This document shows positions 8,780-15,926 of a stretch of DNA of 36,685 bases, in pieces. The notes beneath the pieces were generated by a model that made no database searches, was not told the DNA's origin, and was given only the letters and a program-made list of their open reading frames with translations. This DNA is from DATGMP01 sp035293565. Lineage in GTDB: Bacteria; Pseudomonadota; Alphaproteobacteria; BOG-932; Roseiterribacteraceae. The position numbers and the translations under genes were made by a program. How positions within the stretch are numbered: position 1 is the stretch's first letter; each line of letters starts with the position of its first letter. The DNA lies in assembly GCA_035293565.1 (NCBI GenBank), contig DATGMP010000151.1, positions 1 through 36,685 on the forward strand, given 5' to 3'.

Positions 8780-10114
8780 ATGGACTTGTCCGACAACAGG
8801 GTGCGGGATTCGCGCGAAACGGCGCCCTCTGCATTCTCCAAGGTTGCGCCATTGCCCGTGACAGTACGCGTAACCACTCTTCCCAATGGCCTCAGGGTTG
8901 CCACCGACGAGATGCCCGGCATCGAGACGGCGACGGTCGGCGTCTGGACCAATTGCGGCGCGCGCAACGAGACCGTGGTCGAAAACGGAGTCGCGCACCT
9001 GTTGGAGCATATGCTCTTCAAGGGAACCGCGCGGCGCTCGGCGCGCGAGATCGCGGAGGAGATCGAGGCCGTCGGCGGCCAGATGAACGCCTACACGGCG
9101 CGCGAAAACACCGCCTATTACGCGCGCGTGCTGAAGGAGGATGTCGGGCTCGCGGTCGATATCGTCGCCGACCTGCTGCAGAACTCGGTGTTCGACGAGG
9201 CCGAGCTTGCGCGCGAGCGTTCCGTCGTGCTCCAGGAGATCGGCCAGGCCAACGACACGCCCGACGACATCATCTTCGATCATTTCCAGTCGGCGGCCTA
9301 TCCCGACCAGGCGATCGGACGGCCGGTGCTCGGCACTCCCGATACCGTGGCCGGCATGCCGCGTTCGGCGCTGACCGGCTACCTCGCCGAGCATTACGTG
9401 CCGTCGGAAATGGTCTTGACGGCGGCCGGCGCGGTCGATCACGACCGGCTGGTCGATCAAGCCTACAGTCTCTTCCACGGCCTGCCGGCGCGCGACGCGC
9501 GAAAGCCGTCTCCGGTCCGCTATGTCGGCGGCGAGTTCCGCGAGGACGAGGATCTGGAGCAGCTCCATTTCGTGCTGGGCTTTTCCGGGGCGGCCATCAC
9601 CGACCCCGACTACTACGCCCAGTCGGTGCTCTCGACCCTTCTCGGCGGCGGCATGTCGTCGAGGCTGTTCCAAGAGGTTCGCGAGAAACGCGGGCTCGTC
9701 TACGCGATCTATACCTTCGCCTCCGCCTATCGCGACGGCGGCATCTTCGGCATCTATGCCGGAACCGGCGCAGCGGAGATCGCCGAGCTGGTTCCTGTCG
9801 TCTGCGACGAGCTCTCCAAGGTCGTCGAAGGCGTGACGGAAGGAGAGATCGCGCGCGCCCGCGCGCAGCTCAAATCCGGCCTTCTGATGTCGCTCGAGAG
9901 CACGATGTCCAGGGCCGAACAGCTCGGACAGCATCTGCTTCTGTTCGGGCGGGCGATCACGACTCAAGAAATCATCGGCCGCATCGACGCTGTCGATGCC
10001 GCAGCGGTGCGGCGCGCCGCGCACAAGCTCTTCACAACCAAGCCAACAATCGCGGCATTGGGGCCAATCGCCCAGCTCGAATCCGTCGAGCGTATCGCCG
10101 CCAGACTTTCCTGA
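8780..10114 (+). CDS. M16 family zinc peptidase, mitochondrial-processing-peptidase type (444 aa)
   Basis: Pitrilysin-family metallopeptidase close to the mitochondrial processing peptidase beta subunit. The inverted zinc motif HLLEH is at residues 73-77 (ENGVAHLLEHMLFKGT), with the downstream glutamate in the DEAELARERSVVLQEI helix. The second M16 half contains the glycine-rich LLGGGMSSRLFQEVREKRGLVYAIY block. The start is uncertain: ATG 8780 gives 24 residues before the conserved VRVTTLPNGLRVATDEMP strand, while TTG 8852 and GTG 8858 would begin close to where many homologues do. A TTG at 8729 overlapping the aminotransferase is less likely. Substrates are unknown. Confidence 0.93.
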   Translation: MDLSDNRVRDSRETAPSAFSKVAPLPVTVRVTTLPNGLRVATDEMPGIETATVGVWTNCGARNETVVENGVAHLLEHMLFKGTARRSAREIAEEIEAVGGQMNAYTARENTAYYARVLKEDVGLAVDIVADLLQNSVFDEAELARERSVVLQEIGQANDTPDDIIFDHFQSAAYPDQAIGRPVLGTPDTVAGMPRSALTGYLAEHYVPSEMVLTAAGAVDHDRLVDQAYSLFHGLPARDARKPSPVRYVGGEFREDEDLEQLHFVLGFSGAAITDPDYYAQSVLSTLLGGGMSSRLFQEVREKRGLVYAIYTFASAYRDGGIFGIYAGTGAAEIAELVPVVCDELSKVVEGVTEGEIARARAQLKSGLLMSLESTMSRAEQLGQHLLLFGRAITTQEIIGRIDAVDAAAVRRAAHKLFTTKPTIAALGPIAQLESVERIAARLS

Positions 10115-10126
10115 TCGGGTCTCGGC

Positions 10127-10723
10127 ATGATCCGGCTCACCAGGACGAGTTCACCGGCCCCGGCTCCGGCGCGGCTCGACGGAACCCTGGTTTTCCTCCG
10201 GCCCCCTCAGCCTGACGAATGGGTCGCGTGGGCCGAGCTCAGATCGGTCAGCCGCGACTATCTGGTTCCGTGGGAACCGGTCTGGCCCCCGGACGCGCTC
10301 ACCGAGACCGCCTATCTGAGGCGCGTCCGCCGTTTGGCGATGGAATGGAAGACGGACGAGGGCTACAGCTTCCATGTGTTCGAGCGCGCGGGCGGACGGC
10401 TGGTGGGCGGCATCGGCATGACGCAGGTGCGTCGCGGCGTCGCCCAGGCCGCAACGCTCGGCTATTGGGTGGGTCAGCCCTTTGAGCGGCGGGGCTACAC
10501 GACGGAAGCGGTGCGGCTCATTTCCCGCTTCGCCTTTCACGCGCTGCACCTCCACCGCGTCGAGGCGGCGTGCCTGCCGGAGAATTTGGCAAGCCAGCGC
10601 GTGCTCGAGAAGGCCGGCTTCGTGCGCGAGGGCTATGCCCGGCGCTATCTGAAGATCGCCGGCGAATGGCGCGATCACCTGACATTCGCGCTATTGAGCG
10701 AGGACGCGGACGGCGCGGGCTAG
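10127..10723 (+). CDS. GNAT family N-acetyltransferase, RimJ/RimL type (198 aa)
   Basis: Acetyl-CoA-dependent acetyltransferase of the group that modifies N-termini of ribosomal proteins (RimJ and relatives). The fold is readable: LVFLRPPQPDEWVAWAEL (first strand and helix), LVGGIGMTQVRRG, ATLGYWVGQPFERRGYTTEAV (acetyl-CoA pyrophosphate loop region) and ENLASQRVLEKAGFVREG near the C-terminus, then RDHLTFALL. The RRGYTTEA loop fits the usual R/Q-x-x-G-x-G/A pattern loosely, as is common in the RimJ group. It starts 12 bases after the M16 peptidase stop, so probably shares its transcript. The actual target is not known. Confidence 0.92.
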   Translation: MIRLTRTSSPAPAPARLDGTLVFLRPPQPDEWVAWAELRSVSRDYLVPWEPVWPPDALTETAYLRRVRRLAMEWKTDEGYSFHVFERAGGRLVGGIGMTQVRRGVAQAATLGYWVGQPFERRGYTTEAVRLISRFAFHALHLHRVEAACLPENLASQRVLEKAGFVREGYARRYLKIAGEWRDHLTFALLSEDADGAG

Positions 10724-10759
10724 TCTCGAGGGCGGGGACGTTTTTCGTCAAACGTTGCG

Positions 10760-11344
10760 CTAAGCGTGGCCGGCCGCGCCGGACAGCATCGCCGGCTCGA
10801 ATCCGAGACGCGAGATCGCTCGCTCCCATTTGGTGTCGAGATCGGAATCGAAGATCAGATCCTGATCAGCGGGGGCGGTCAGCCAATCATTGGCCTGGAT
10901 CTCGGAATCGAGCTGACCCGGCGCCCAGCTTGCATAGCCGAGCGCGAAGATGGCGCGGTTGGGACCGGCGCCGACAGCGATCGCTTGCAGGATGTCGCGG
11001 GTGGCGGTCAGCGCGACATTGTCGTCGACGACCAGCGTCTGGTCGGCCTTGAAATCGGTCGAATGAAGAACGAAGCCGCGGCTCGAATCCACCGGTCCGC
11101 CGAAATGGACGGGCCGGTCCGGCGCCGAGCCGCCTTCGATGCCGAGCTGGCCCATCAGATCGACGAAGCGCACTTCGCCGAACGCGCGGTTGATGATCAG
11201 CCCCATCGCCCCGTCCGGCGAGTGGGCGCACATATAGAGCACAGTCCGCCCGAATCGGGGATCGGGCATGCTGGGCATCGCGATCAACAGCTGGCCGTTG
11301 AGCCAGTTGGTTTGCGAGGGCGCGCGACGCTTGGATCTAGCCAT
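10760..11344 (-). CDS. YqgE/AlgH family protein (UPF0301, 194 aa)
   Basis: Conserved family of unclear biochemical function, named after AlgH of Pseudomonas. Signature blocks: NGQLLIAMPSMPDPRFGRTVLYMCAHSPDGAMGLIINR, VHFGGPVDSSRGFVLHS, ALTATRDILQAIAVGAGP, and FALGYASWAPGQLDSEIQANDWLTAP, which are all family-typical. The first 16 residues (MARSKRRAPSQTNWLN) are basic. The ATG at 11344 has GGAAGA about 11 bases upstream. It is convergent with the acetyltransferase gene. Upstream it carries a perfect GGAAC-N16-CGTT sequence (11369-11393), the promoter consensus of the EcfG sigma factor encoded 6 kb away. Confidence 0.94.
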   Translation of the reverse strand: MARSKRRAPSQTNWLNGQLLIAMPSMPDPRFGRTVLYMCAHSPDGAMGLIINRAFGEVRFVDLMGQLGIEGGSAPDRPVHFGGPVDSSRGFVLHSTDFKADQTLVVDDNVALTATRDILQAIAVGAGPNRAIFALGYASWAPGQLDSEIQANDWLTAPADQDLIFDSDLDTKWERAISRLGFEPAMLSGAAGHA

Positions 11345-11368
11345 TGGCGAATTGTCTTCCGCGTTGCG

Positions 11369-11393
11369 AACGTAGTGCTCCCGGCGACGTTCC
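11369..11393 (-). promoter_or_regulatory. EcfG-type promoter, perfect consensus, upstream of yqgE
   Basis: On the minus strand the sequence reads GGAAC (11393-11389), 16 bases, then CGTT (11372-11369). This equals the GGAAC-N16/17-CGTT consensus of EcfG/SigT sigma factors in alphaproteobacteria. The predicted transcription start is about 18-20 bases before the yqgE ATG at 11344, a natural distance. The match is seen directly; use by EcfG is inferred. Confidence 0.6.
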
Positions 11394-11574
11394 CGAAACG
11401 GCGTGAATTGCCTCTATCGATTGGTGAGCACGGCGGCTACTTGATCATCGATGGAGCCATCGGGCAAGCCCAAGCAGGTTCCATCGGCGGGAGCGCGCCG
11501 GCCGCCTCGACAATCAGCGCTTACGCCGCTAAGTCCTGCGGACTGCCCACACCAGCCATATGATGGAGACAGCA

Positions 11575-12051
11575 ATGATCAAGGTCGGCGACAAGATCCC
11601 TTCGATGACTCTAAAGCGCATCGGGCAAAGCGGCATGGAGGAGGTGTCAACCGACGATCTGTTCAAAGGCAAGGTCGTTTTGTTCGCGGTGCCGGGCGCC
11701 TTCACGCCGACTTGCTCGATGAAGCACCTTCCGGGCTATGTCCAGCAGGCCGAGGCCTTCAAGGGCAAGGGCATCGACCGTGTCGTCTGCCTCGCCGTCA
11801 ACGATCCCTTCGTGATGAAGGCCTGGGGCGATCAAAATAGCGTGGAAGGCAAGGTTGTGATGCTGCCCGACGGCAACGGCGCCCTGACCAAGGCCCTGGG
11901 TCTCGAGATGGACGGCTCCGGCTTTGGCCTCGGCTCCCGCTCGCAGCGCTTTGCCCTTTATGCCGAGAACGGGGTCGTCAAAGATCTACAGGTCGAAAAG
12001 CCCGGCGCCTTCGAGGTGTCGAGCGCCGAAGCGATGCTTGCGCGCGTCTAG
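11575..12051 (+). CDS. Peroxiredoxin, Prx5-like (158 aa)
   Basis: Thiol peroxidase that reduces hydrogen peroxide and organic peroxides. The peroxidatic cysteine is Cys47 in VPGAFTPTCSMKHLPGY, with Thr44 in the usual TxxC position. Other Prx5 blocks are VVCLAVNDPFVMKAWG, MLPDGNGALTKALGLEMD and GLGSRSQRFALYAENGVVK. No second conserved cysteine appears after the first, so a 1-Cys or glutathione/glutaredoxin-linked cycle is likely. I chose the ATG at 11575 because GGAGA lies six bases before it; an earlier ATG at 11560 would add MMETA. Confidence 0.93.
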   Translation: MIKVGDKIPSMTLKRIGQSGMEEVSTDDLFKGKVVLFAVPGAFTPTCSMKHLPGYVQQAEAFKGKGIDRVVCLAVNDPFVMKAWGDQNSVEGKVVMLPDGNGALTKALGLEMDGSGFGLGSRSQRFALYAENGVVKDLQVEKPGAFEVSSAEAMLARV

Positions 12052-12059
12052 GCCGCTTC

Positions 12060-12085
12060 GGAACGTCGCACGGACCCGCCGGGTT
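12060..12085 (+). promoter_or_regulatory. EcfG-like promoter upstream of the DUF1328 gene
   Basis: GGAAC (12060-12064), 17 bases, then GGTT (12082-12085): 8 of 9 consensus positions, with G for C at the first base of the -10 element. The expected transcript starts near 12092, about 60 bases before the DUF1328 ATG, and includes a hairpin at 12105-12126. DUF1328 (YtjA) genes are frequent members of general stress regulons, which supports the assignment. Confidence 0.45.
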
Positions 12086-12104
12086 AGCTCACCGATGGCA
12101 AGCT

Positions 12105-12126
12105 TGTGGGGCCTTCCGGCCCCACA
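12105..12126 (+). terminator. Stem-loop between the peroxiredoxin and DUF1328 genes
   Basis: A perfect 9-base stem (TGTGGGGCC and GGCCCCACA) closes a TTCC loop. There is no T-run after it. It lies 54 bases after the peroxiredoxin stop and 25 bases before the DUF1328 start. It may end the peroxiredoxin transcript or structure the DUF1328 leader. Confidence 0.4.
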
Positions 12127-12150
12127 GCCGACTGTATCCGGAGGTGAGCC

Positions 12151-12333
12151 ATGCTCAGGTGGGCTATCTTGTTCTTCGTGATCGCGCTGATCGCCGCCCT
12201 GTTCGGATTCGGCGGGATTGCCGCCGGGGCTGCGTCGATCGCGCAGATCCTGTTCGTTATCTTCATCATCCTGTTCCTGGTGTCGCTGGTCTGGCACTTG
12301 GGGGCGGGACGAAGACCGCCTCCGGCGCTGTGA
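12151..12333 (+). CDS. DUF1328 small membrane protein (YtjA family, 60 aa)
   Basis: Very small protein of two hydrophobic helices (about 4-20, LRWAILFFVIALIAALFGF, and 27-48) joined by the family's GFGGIAAGAASIAQILF motif, with a short basic tail. This is the complete DUF1328/YtjA pattern. The function is unknown; it is an inner membrane protein often induced in stress. A strong ribosome binding site, GGAGGTGA, lies just before the ATG. A putative EcfG promoter stands upstream and the GSR regulators are nearby. Confidence 0.93.
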   Translation: MLRWAILFFVIALIAALFGFGGIAAGAASIAQILFVIFIILFLVSLVWHLGAGRRPPPAL

Positions 12334-12342
12334 AAGGCCGTC

Positions 12343-12367
12343 GGAACCTTTTCGCGGGCCCGGTGTT
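12343..12367 (+). promoter_or_regulatory. EcfG-like promoter after the DUF1328 gene
   Basis: GGAAC (12343-12347), 16 bases, then TGTT (12364-12367): 8 of 9 consensus positions. It begins 10 bases after the DUF1328 stop and points to a strong terminator at 12417-12461, with no credible gene between. Confidence 0.35.
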
Positions 12368-12373
12368 CATAGG

Positions 12374-12461
12374 TACGACAGGTAGTGACATCCCTCATCC
12401 TGTTAGGTCCTGACTAGGAGCTTTCCATTGCCAAAAGCGGTGGAAAGCTCCCTTCTTTCTT
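12374..12461 (+). ncRNA. Candidate EcfG-dependent small RNA (about 88 nt)
   Basis: This interval runs from the expected start of the GGAAC-N16-TGTT promoter to the end of a strong intrinsic terminator. It contains no plausible reading frame. It could fold a first weak hairpin (ACAGG 12378-12382 with CCTGT 12399-12403) whose loop holds a C-rich CCCTC stretch able to pair with Shine-Dalgarno sequences, then the terminator hairpin. The precedent is GsrN, a sigma-T-dependent small RNA of Caulobacter; no sequence similarity to it is claimed. The interval may simply be the DUF1328 3' untranslated region. Confidence 0.25.
12417..12461 (+). terminator. Strong intrinsic terminator before the kinase gene
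   Basis: An 11-base perfect stem (GGAGCTTTCCA 12417-12427, TGGAAAGCTCC 12441-12451) is extended by four inner pairs, two of them G-T, to a CAAAA loop. A T-rich tract (TTCTTTCTT, 12453-12461) follows. It would end transcripts from the DUF1328 gene or from the promoter at 12343. Confidence 0.75.
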
Positions 12462-12480
12462 GGCGATCGGCCGCCGGCGC

Positions 12481-12505
12481 GGAACAGCTGCCCGGGGGCG
12501 GTGTT
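12481..12505 (+). promoter_or_regulatory. EcfG-like promoter upstream of the HisKA_2 kinase gene
   Basis: GGAAC (12481-12485), 16 bases, then TGTT (12502-12505), the same 8-of-9 form as the sequence at 12343. It lies just after the terminator and about 110 bases before the kinase start, where a promoter for this gene is required. Confidence 0.4.
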
Positions 12506-12618
12506 ACAGATTCTATCTGTTGGAAATTCGATCGCCTCGCAAAAATCTCGCGCCCGCGCTTCCGGGCCGTCGAGGGAAAGCCGACGAGACGATCCGTGGT
12601 AAGGTCGGGCCCGTGGAT

Positions 12619-14379
12619 ATGACCAGTCCCGAGTCGATTCCGCGGACGGCGTCAGCGGGAGCCCAATCGACGACAACCACCAGCACGCGTTTCCGGCTCG
12701 CGCTGGTCTTTGCCGTTCTTCTGCTACCTATAGTTGTCTTTGGCGTGCTGGTCAGCAAGCAGCAAGCAAGGGATGAGGAAGTCCGCGCGCGTCAGAACCT
12801 CGAGGAAATGGCGCGCATTGCGATCCAACCCGCTCAGGATCTGTTCTCCGGGACCGAGCGCCTCTTCAAGGGGCTGGTCGAGCAACCCGACATCCGTGAT
12901 GCTGGTCAGGCATGTGACGCCGATCTCGAACGGGTGCGCGCGGCTATCGGCGACTATCGCAGCCTTTCCGTGCTCGACGGAACCGGAAAGGTGACCTGCA
13001 GCAGCAGAGCGGAGATCAAAGGTTCCGCGTTCGCCGACGAAGCGACGATTGGCCCGATCCTACGCGCCGACAGGCTTACGGTGATTTCCGAGTCCACCGG
13101 AGATGCTTCGGTCGAGCCCGCGGCGATGGTCCTGCTGCCATGGCGCAACGGCGACGGGACTCCCGCCGGCGCGATGGTCGCGGAGCTGTCGGCCCGTCGC
13201 TTCGCCCTTGTTGCGGCCGGCAGCCAGTCGTCGAGCGCCTCGCGTCTTTACCTGCTCGATAGCAAAGGGAACCGGCTGGATGGCAGCCGCCCGCTCCCCG
13301 CAGCCTTACGCGATACCGTGAGCCTTCAGGCGCTCCTGCATGACGGCGAGGACCAGATCGTCTCGACCAGCGACGACGGCACGAAGCGTCTCTTCGTCGC
13401 CATTCCCATGCGCTCGGGAGGCGTGACGGCGCTCTACGGTCTTCCCGTCCGCGAGGCGCCGTTCGCCGAACGTTTCGACCTGATCGGGCTGGCAACTTTC
13501 CTTTGGCTGGGCGGGATTCTCATTGCATGGTTGCTGGCCGACTGGGTCGTGGCGCGTCCTCTGCGCAAGCTGGCCGCTGCGCTCGATGGAGCGGAGCCGG
13601 ACGCGCGGCCGCGCGCTGTCGGCCCGGCCGAATTGGCGAAGATCGCGCACGCGATCGCCGCGATGGCGGGCAGGATCGTCGAGCGGGAGCGGGCCCTGGA
13701 AGAGGCGATCGCGACGCGTGACGCGATGCTCCGGGAAATTCATCATCGCGTGAAGAACAATCTGCAGATCGTCACCAGTCTGCTGAACATCCAGGCGAAG
13801 ACCGTCCAGGGACATGCTGCCGGCCGCGCCTTCGGCGAGATCCAGACGCGGGTCCGGGCGCTGGCCCTGGTCCACCGCTACCTCTATGAAAGCGGCGATC
13901 TCAAATCGGTCAATCTGGGCGCATTCCTCAAGGAGCTCGCGGCAAGCCTGCAGCTCTCGCATGGAATCTCGGAAGAGCAGGTGGTGATCGAGGTCGAGGC
14001 CGAGGAGGTGTGGGACGTCTCGGATCGGGCGGTCCCGCTGGCGCTCTTCATGACCGAGGCCATGACCAACGCGCTCAAGCACGCGTTCCCCGAGGGACGC
14101 CGCGGTCTGATCCGCGTGGTGCTGCGGCAGCTGGGCGAGGGCGTGGTCCGGTTTTCAGTCGAGGATAATGGCGTCGGTCTGCCGGAAACGCGGAGCGATG
14201 CGCCGGGACGCCAGGCGAGTCTCGGCATGTCGCTGATCAAGGCCTTCGCCAGGCAGGTCGACGCCAAGCTCATGATCAGCGGTCCGCCGGGCACCGTCAT
14301 CGCGATCGAGTTCGTAAACAAAATCCGGGCGGCGGCTCCCGCGGGCGAGCTTACCGCCGCCAACCAAAGCGCCGGTTGA
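12619..14379 (+). CDS. Membrane sensor histidine kinase, HisKA_2 family (586 aa), likely GSR kinase
   Basis: Membrane sensor kinase. Transmembrane helix 1 is about residues 27-46 (LALVFAVLLLPIVVFGVLV), then an extracytoplasmic sensor domain of roughly 240 residues, helix 2 (about 292-312, LATFLWLGGILIAWLLADWVV), a HAMP-like linker, and the HisKA_2 dimerisation domain with the phospho-acceptor motif EIHHRVKNNLQIV (His375/376). The HATPase domain shows the N box (EAMTNALKHAFP) and G boxes (VEDNGVGLP, GMSLIKAF). HisKA_2/HWE kinases phosphorylate PhyR in the general stress response, and phyR lies 1.5 kb away, so PhyR is the likely target. A GTG at 12613 is an alternative start with AAGG upstream. 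It is convergent with the holin-like gene. Confidence 0.92.
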   Translation: MTSPESIPRTASAGAQSTTTTSTRFRLALVFAVLLLPIVVFGVLVSKQQARDEEVRARQNLEEMARIAIQPAQDLFSGTERLFKGLVEQPDIRDAGQACDADLERVRAAIGDYRSLSVLDGTGKVTCSSRAEIKGSAFADEATIGPILRADRLTVISESTGDASVEPAAMVLLPWRNGDGTPAGAMVAELSARRFALVAAGSQSSSASRLYLLDSKGNRLDGSRPLPAALRDTVSLQALLHDGEDQIVSTSDDGTKRLFVAIPMRSGGVTALYGLPVREAPFAERFDLIGLATFLWLGGILIAWLLADWVVARPLRKLAAALDGAEPDARPRAVGPAELAKIAHAIAAMAGRIVERERALEEAIATRDAMLREIHHRVKNNLQIVTSLLNIQAKTVQGHAAGRAFGEIQTRVRALALVHRYLYESGDLKSVNLGAFLKELAASLQLSHGISEEQVVIEVEAEEVWDVSDRAVPLALFMTEAMTNALKHAFPEGRRGLIRVVLRQLGEGVVRFSVEDNGVGLPETRSDAPGRQASLGMSLIKAFARQVDAKLMISGPPGTVIAIEFVNKIRAAAPAGELTAANQSAG

Positions 14380-14385
14380 CCGCTC

Positions 14386-14871
14386 CTATCGTCGGGACCG
14401 GTTCGAGCGCTTCGATCTCTCCGAGGATTTGAAGATGTCGAGGAGTTCCGGGCGGGCGCCGACGGCGAGCCCGACGACCATTGCGATCAGGGCCGCGGTG
14501 GGAGCCTTCTCGCGAAGACGCTCCTCGAGCCCGAGGCCGATATCCATCAGCGCGCCGAGCTCTGAGCTCGCCGCGTGTTTAGCCTGTCGACGTCCCAGAC
14601 CGGCGAGGACCGCGCGCACGCCGAGGACGAGCGCGATCAGCAACAGGTTTGCGCCGCACAGGATTGCGGCCGCGCTCTCCTCGTCCAGCCGGACCGAGAG
14701 CCAGCGATAGACGAAGATATAGAAAAAGACGATTGCGGCCAGGCCGAGGACCGCGAGCAGGACGACGAGGAGGGCCGTGTTCGAGACACGCCGCATCATG
14801 CGGCCGGCGATTTCCCGGCCGATCGCGACCACGGCCCATTCGCGCAGGAGCGACAGGATCGCGCCGATCAC
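14386..14871 (-). CDS. Holin-X-like multi-helix membrane protein (161 aa)
   Basis: Small integral membrane protein with two clear transmembrane helices (about 33-53, ALLVVLLAVLGLAAIVFFYI, and 68-90, ILCGANLLLIALVLGVRAVL) and a third shorter hydrophobic segment (about 126-140). The tail is highly basic and serine-rich (SSERSKRSNRSRR). The pattern resembles the phage-holin-like families that sit beside DUF883 genes in many proteobacteria; it does not indicate a prophage. It lies 31 bases after the DUF883 gene, presumably in one operon. Its function is unknown, possibly envelope stress protection. Confidence 0.78.
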   Translation of the reverse strand: MIGAILSLLREWAVVAIGREIAGRMMRRVSNTALLVVLLAVLGLAAIVFFYIFVYRWLSVRLDEESAAAILCGANLLLIALVLGVRAVLAGLGRRQAKHAASSELGALMDIGLGLEERLREKAPTAALIAMVVGLAVGARPELLDIFKSSERSKRSNRSRR

Positions 14872-14902
14872 GATGGACCTCCGCCGCCTTCCGCAGCATT
14901 GA

Positions 14903-15193
14903 TCATCGATCGAAGAGTCGGCCCAAAAGCACGCCGACGCCGAAGGCGATGAGGACGCTGGTCAGCGGACGCTCCTCGATATGGTCCGCCAATTCCTCCA
15001 TCGCATGACGGCCTTGCGCCCGAGCATCGCCTGCGATCTCGTCGATGCGCCCCTTGAGAGCGCCGACCCGGTCGCGAACGGTCTCGGACGTCACGTCCTT
15101 GAAGGACGCCGTCAGCTTGGCGATGTCTTCCCGGAGTTTGACGAGATCGTCCTTGATGACGTCGAATTCGCTTTCCAGATTTCGCGTAGCCAT
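14903..15193 (-). CDS. DUF883 (ElaB/YqjD) family membrane-anchored protein (96 aa)
   Basis: The N-terminal two thirds is an amphipathic helical region (LESEFDVIKDDLVKLREDIAKL and VRDRVGALKGRIDEIAGDAR), followed by the family's EERPLTSVLIAFGVGVLLGRLF C-terminal membrane anchor. This is the complete DUF883 pattern. E. coli YqjD and ElaB bind ribosomes at the membrane in stationary phase; the same role here is by analogy. It is divergent from nepR across a 468-base gap and followed by the holin-like gene. A possible EcfG-like promoter lies far upstream at 15533-15557. Confidence 0.93.
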   Translation of the reverse strand: MATRNLESEFDVIKDDLVKLREDIAKLTASFKDVTSETVRDRVGALKGRIDEIAGDARAQGRHAMEELADHIEERPLTSVLIAFGVGVLLGRLFDR

Positions 15194-15661
15194 GTCGCAA
15201 ACTTCCTTTCGATCTCGGCGCCGCCCCGATGGCGGCGCAGTCGCAACATTCCGCCGCTCGGTCCGGCCCTGGCCATCCTCGCTCCGAGAGCACGCCCAAA
15301 GGCCGCGCGGCTGCCTTGATAAAGATCAACGGAATGCCGCCGGTTGAGTGCCCGCGGCCTCGTTCGCCTCCCTTCGTTCAGTCTAGCGCAACGGCATTCT
15401 TGCATATTACGGTGCAAATCCGAATCCTTTGCCGGCGACTCGAATGGACGCCGCGAGCGGGAACGGGAATTTCGCGAGGCATTTTGGATCGATGGTCGGC
15501 TGTCTCCGCCTTCCTCCATTGAACGTCGCTGCAACCCGGCGCGACGGCGATCGTTCCGACGCTCCGATTTCGGCAGGTGCCGGAGCGGTCAGGGCACAAT
15601 CCGGCGCCTCGAGCGTTCACGCTGTGAAGTTCGCGAACTCCGGAACGCCGGAGAGATCGCG
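15194..15661. other. 468-base intergenic region between DUF883 and nepR
   Basis: No credible gene is seen: the frame open through it on plus is the upstream extension of nepR, with Arg-rich, non-protein-like content. It should hold promoters for both divergent genes. On plus, GGAAC at 15460-15464 is followed after 16 bases by ATTT, which matches only two of four -10 positions. On minus, GGAAC-N16-GGTT occurs at 15557-15533. No further structure was recognised. Confidence 0.6.
15533..15557 (-). promoter_or_regulatory. EcfG-like promoter pointing to the DUF883/holin-like operon
   Basis: On the minus strand, GGAAC (15557-15553), 16 bases, then GGTT (15536-15533): 8 of 9 consensus positions. The leader to the DUF883 start at 15193 would be about 330 bases, which is long, so this is weaker than the other candidates. 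Confidence 0.25.
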
Positions 15662-15895
15662 ATGAACGGCAGGGGACTTGGCAGGAAGGGAAGGCCCGTG
15701 AGCAGGAAGGCCGGACCGGCGAAGCCGATCGTAACCAACGGACCGGGCAAGCGCGGCTCCGCCGAAGCCGCCGCCGAGAGCGATGCGTTCGATCATTGGC
15801 TGGAGGACAAGCTCCGCAACGCCTACAGCTCGGTTCTCGAGGAACCGATACCGGACGAGCTGCTCAAGCTTCTTCAGCAGAGATTGAGCGATTGA
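15662..15895 (+). CDS. nepR: NepR family anti-sigma factor (77 aa)
   Basis: Binds and inactivates EcfG until phosphorylated PhyR sequesters it. The first 40 residues are basic and disordered-looking. The conserved NepR helices follow: FDHWLEDKLRNAYSSVLEE, then PIPDELLKLLQQRL at the C-terminus, which includes the family's EEPIPDELL core. The start is ATG 15662, with GGAGAG six bases upstream. Unusually, it is not in an operon with ecfG: it is alone on plus, ends 31 bases before the convergent phyR stop, and ecfG lies beyond phyR on minus. Confidence 0.93.
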   Translation: MNGRGLGRKGRPVSRKAGPAKPIVTNGPGKRGSAEAAAESDAFDHWLEDKLRNAYSSVLEEPIPDELLKLLQQRLSD

Positions 15896-15926
15896 CCCGA
15901 GCCGGGCGGGCGCAGATATGCCGCTT

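Noticed and set aside
14386..14871. Prophage remnant suggested by the holin-like protein
   Set aside because: No other phage gene is nearby; this membrane family commonly sits beside DUF883 genes in normal chromosomes.
15344..15661. Long N-terminal extension of nepR
   Set aside because: Arg-rich and unlike the family; ATG 15662 has a good ribosome binding site and gives the normal NepR length.
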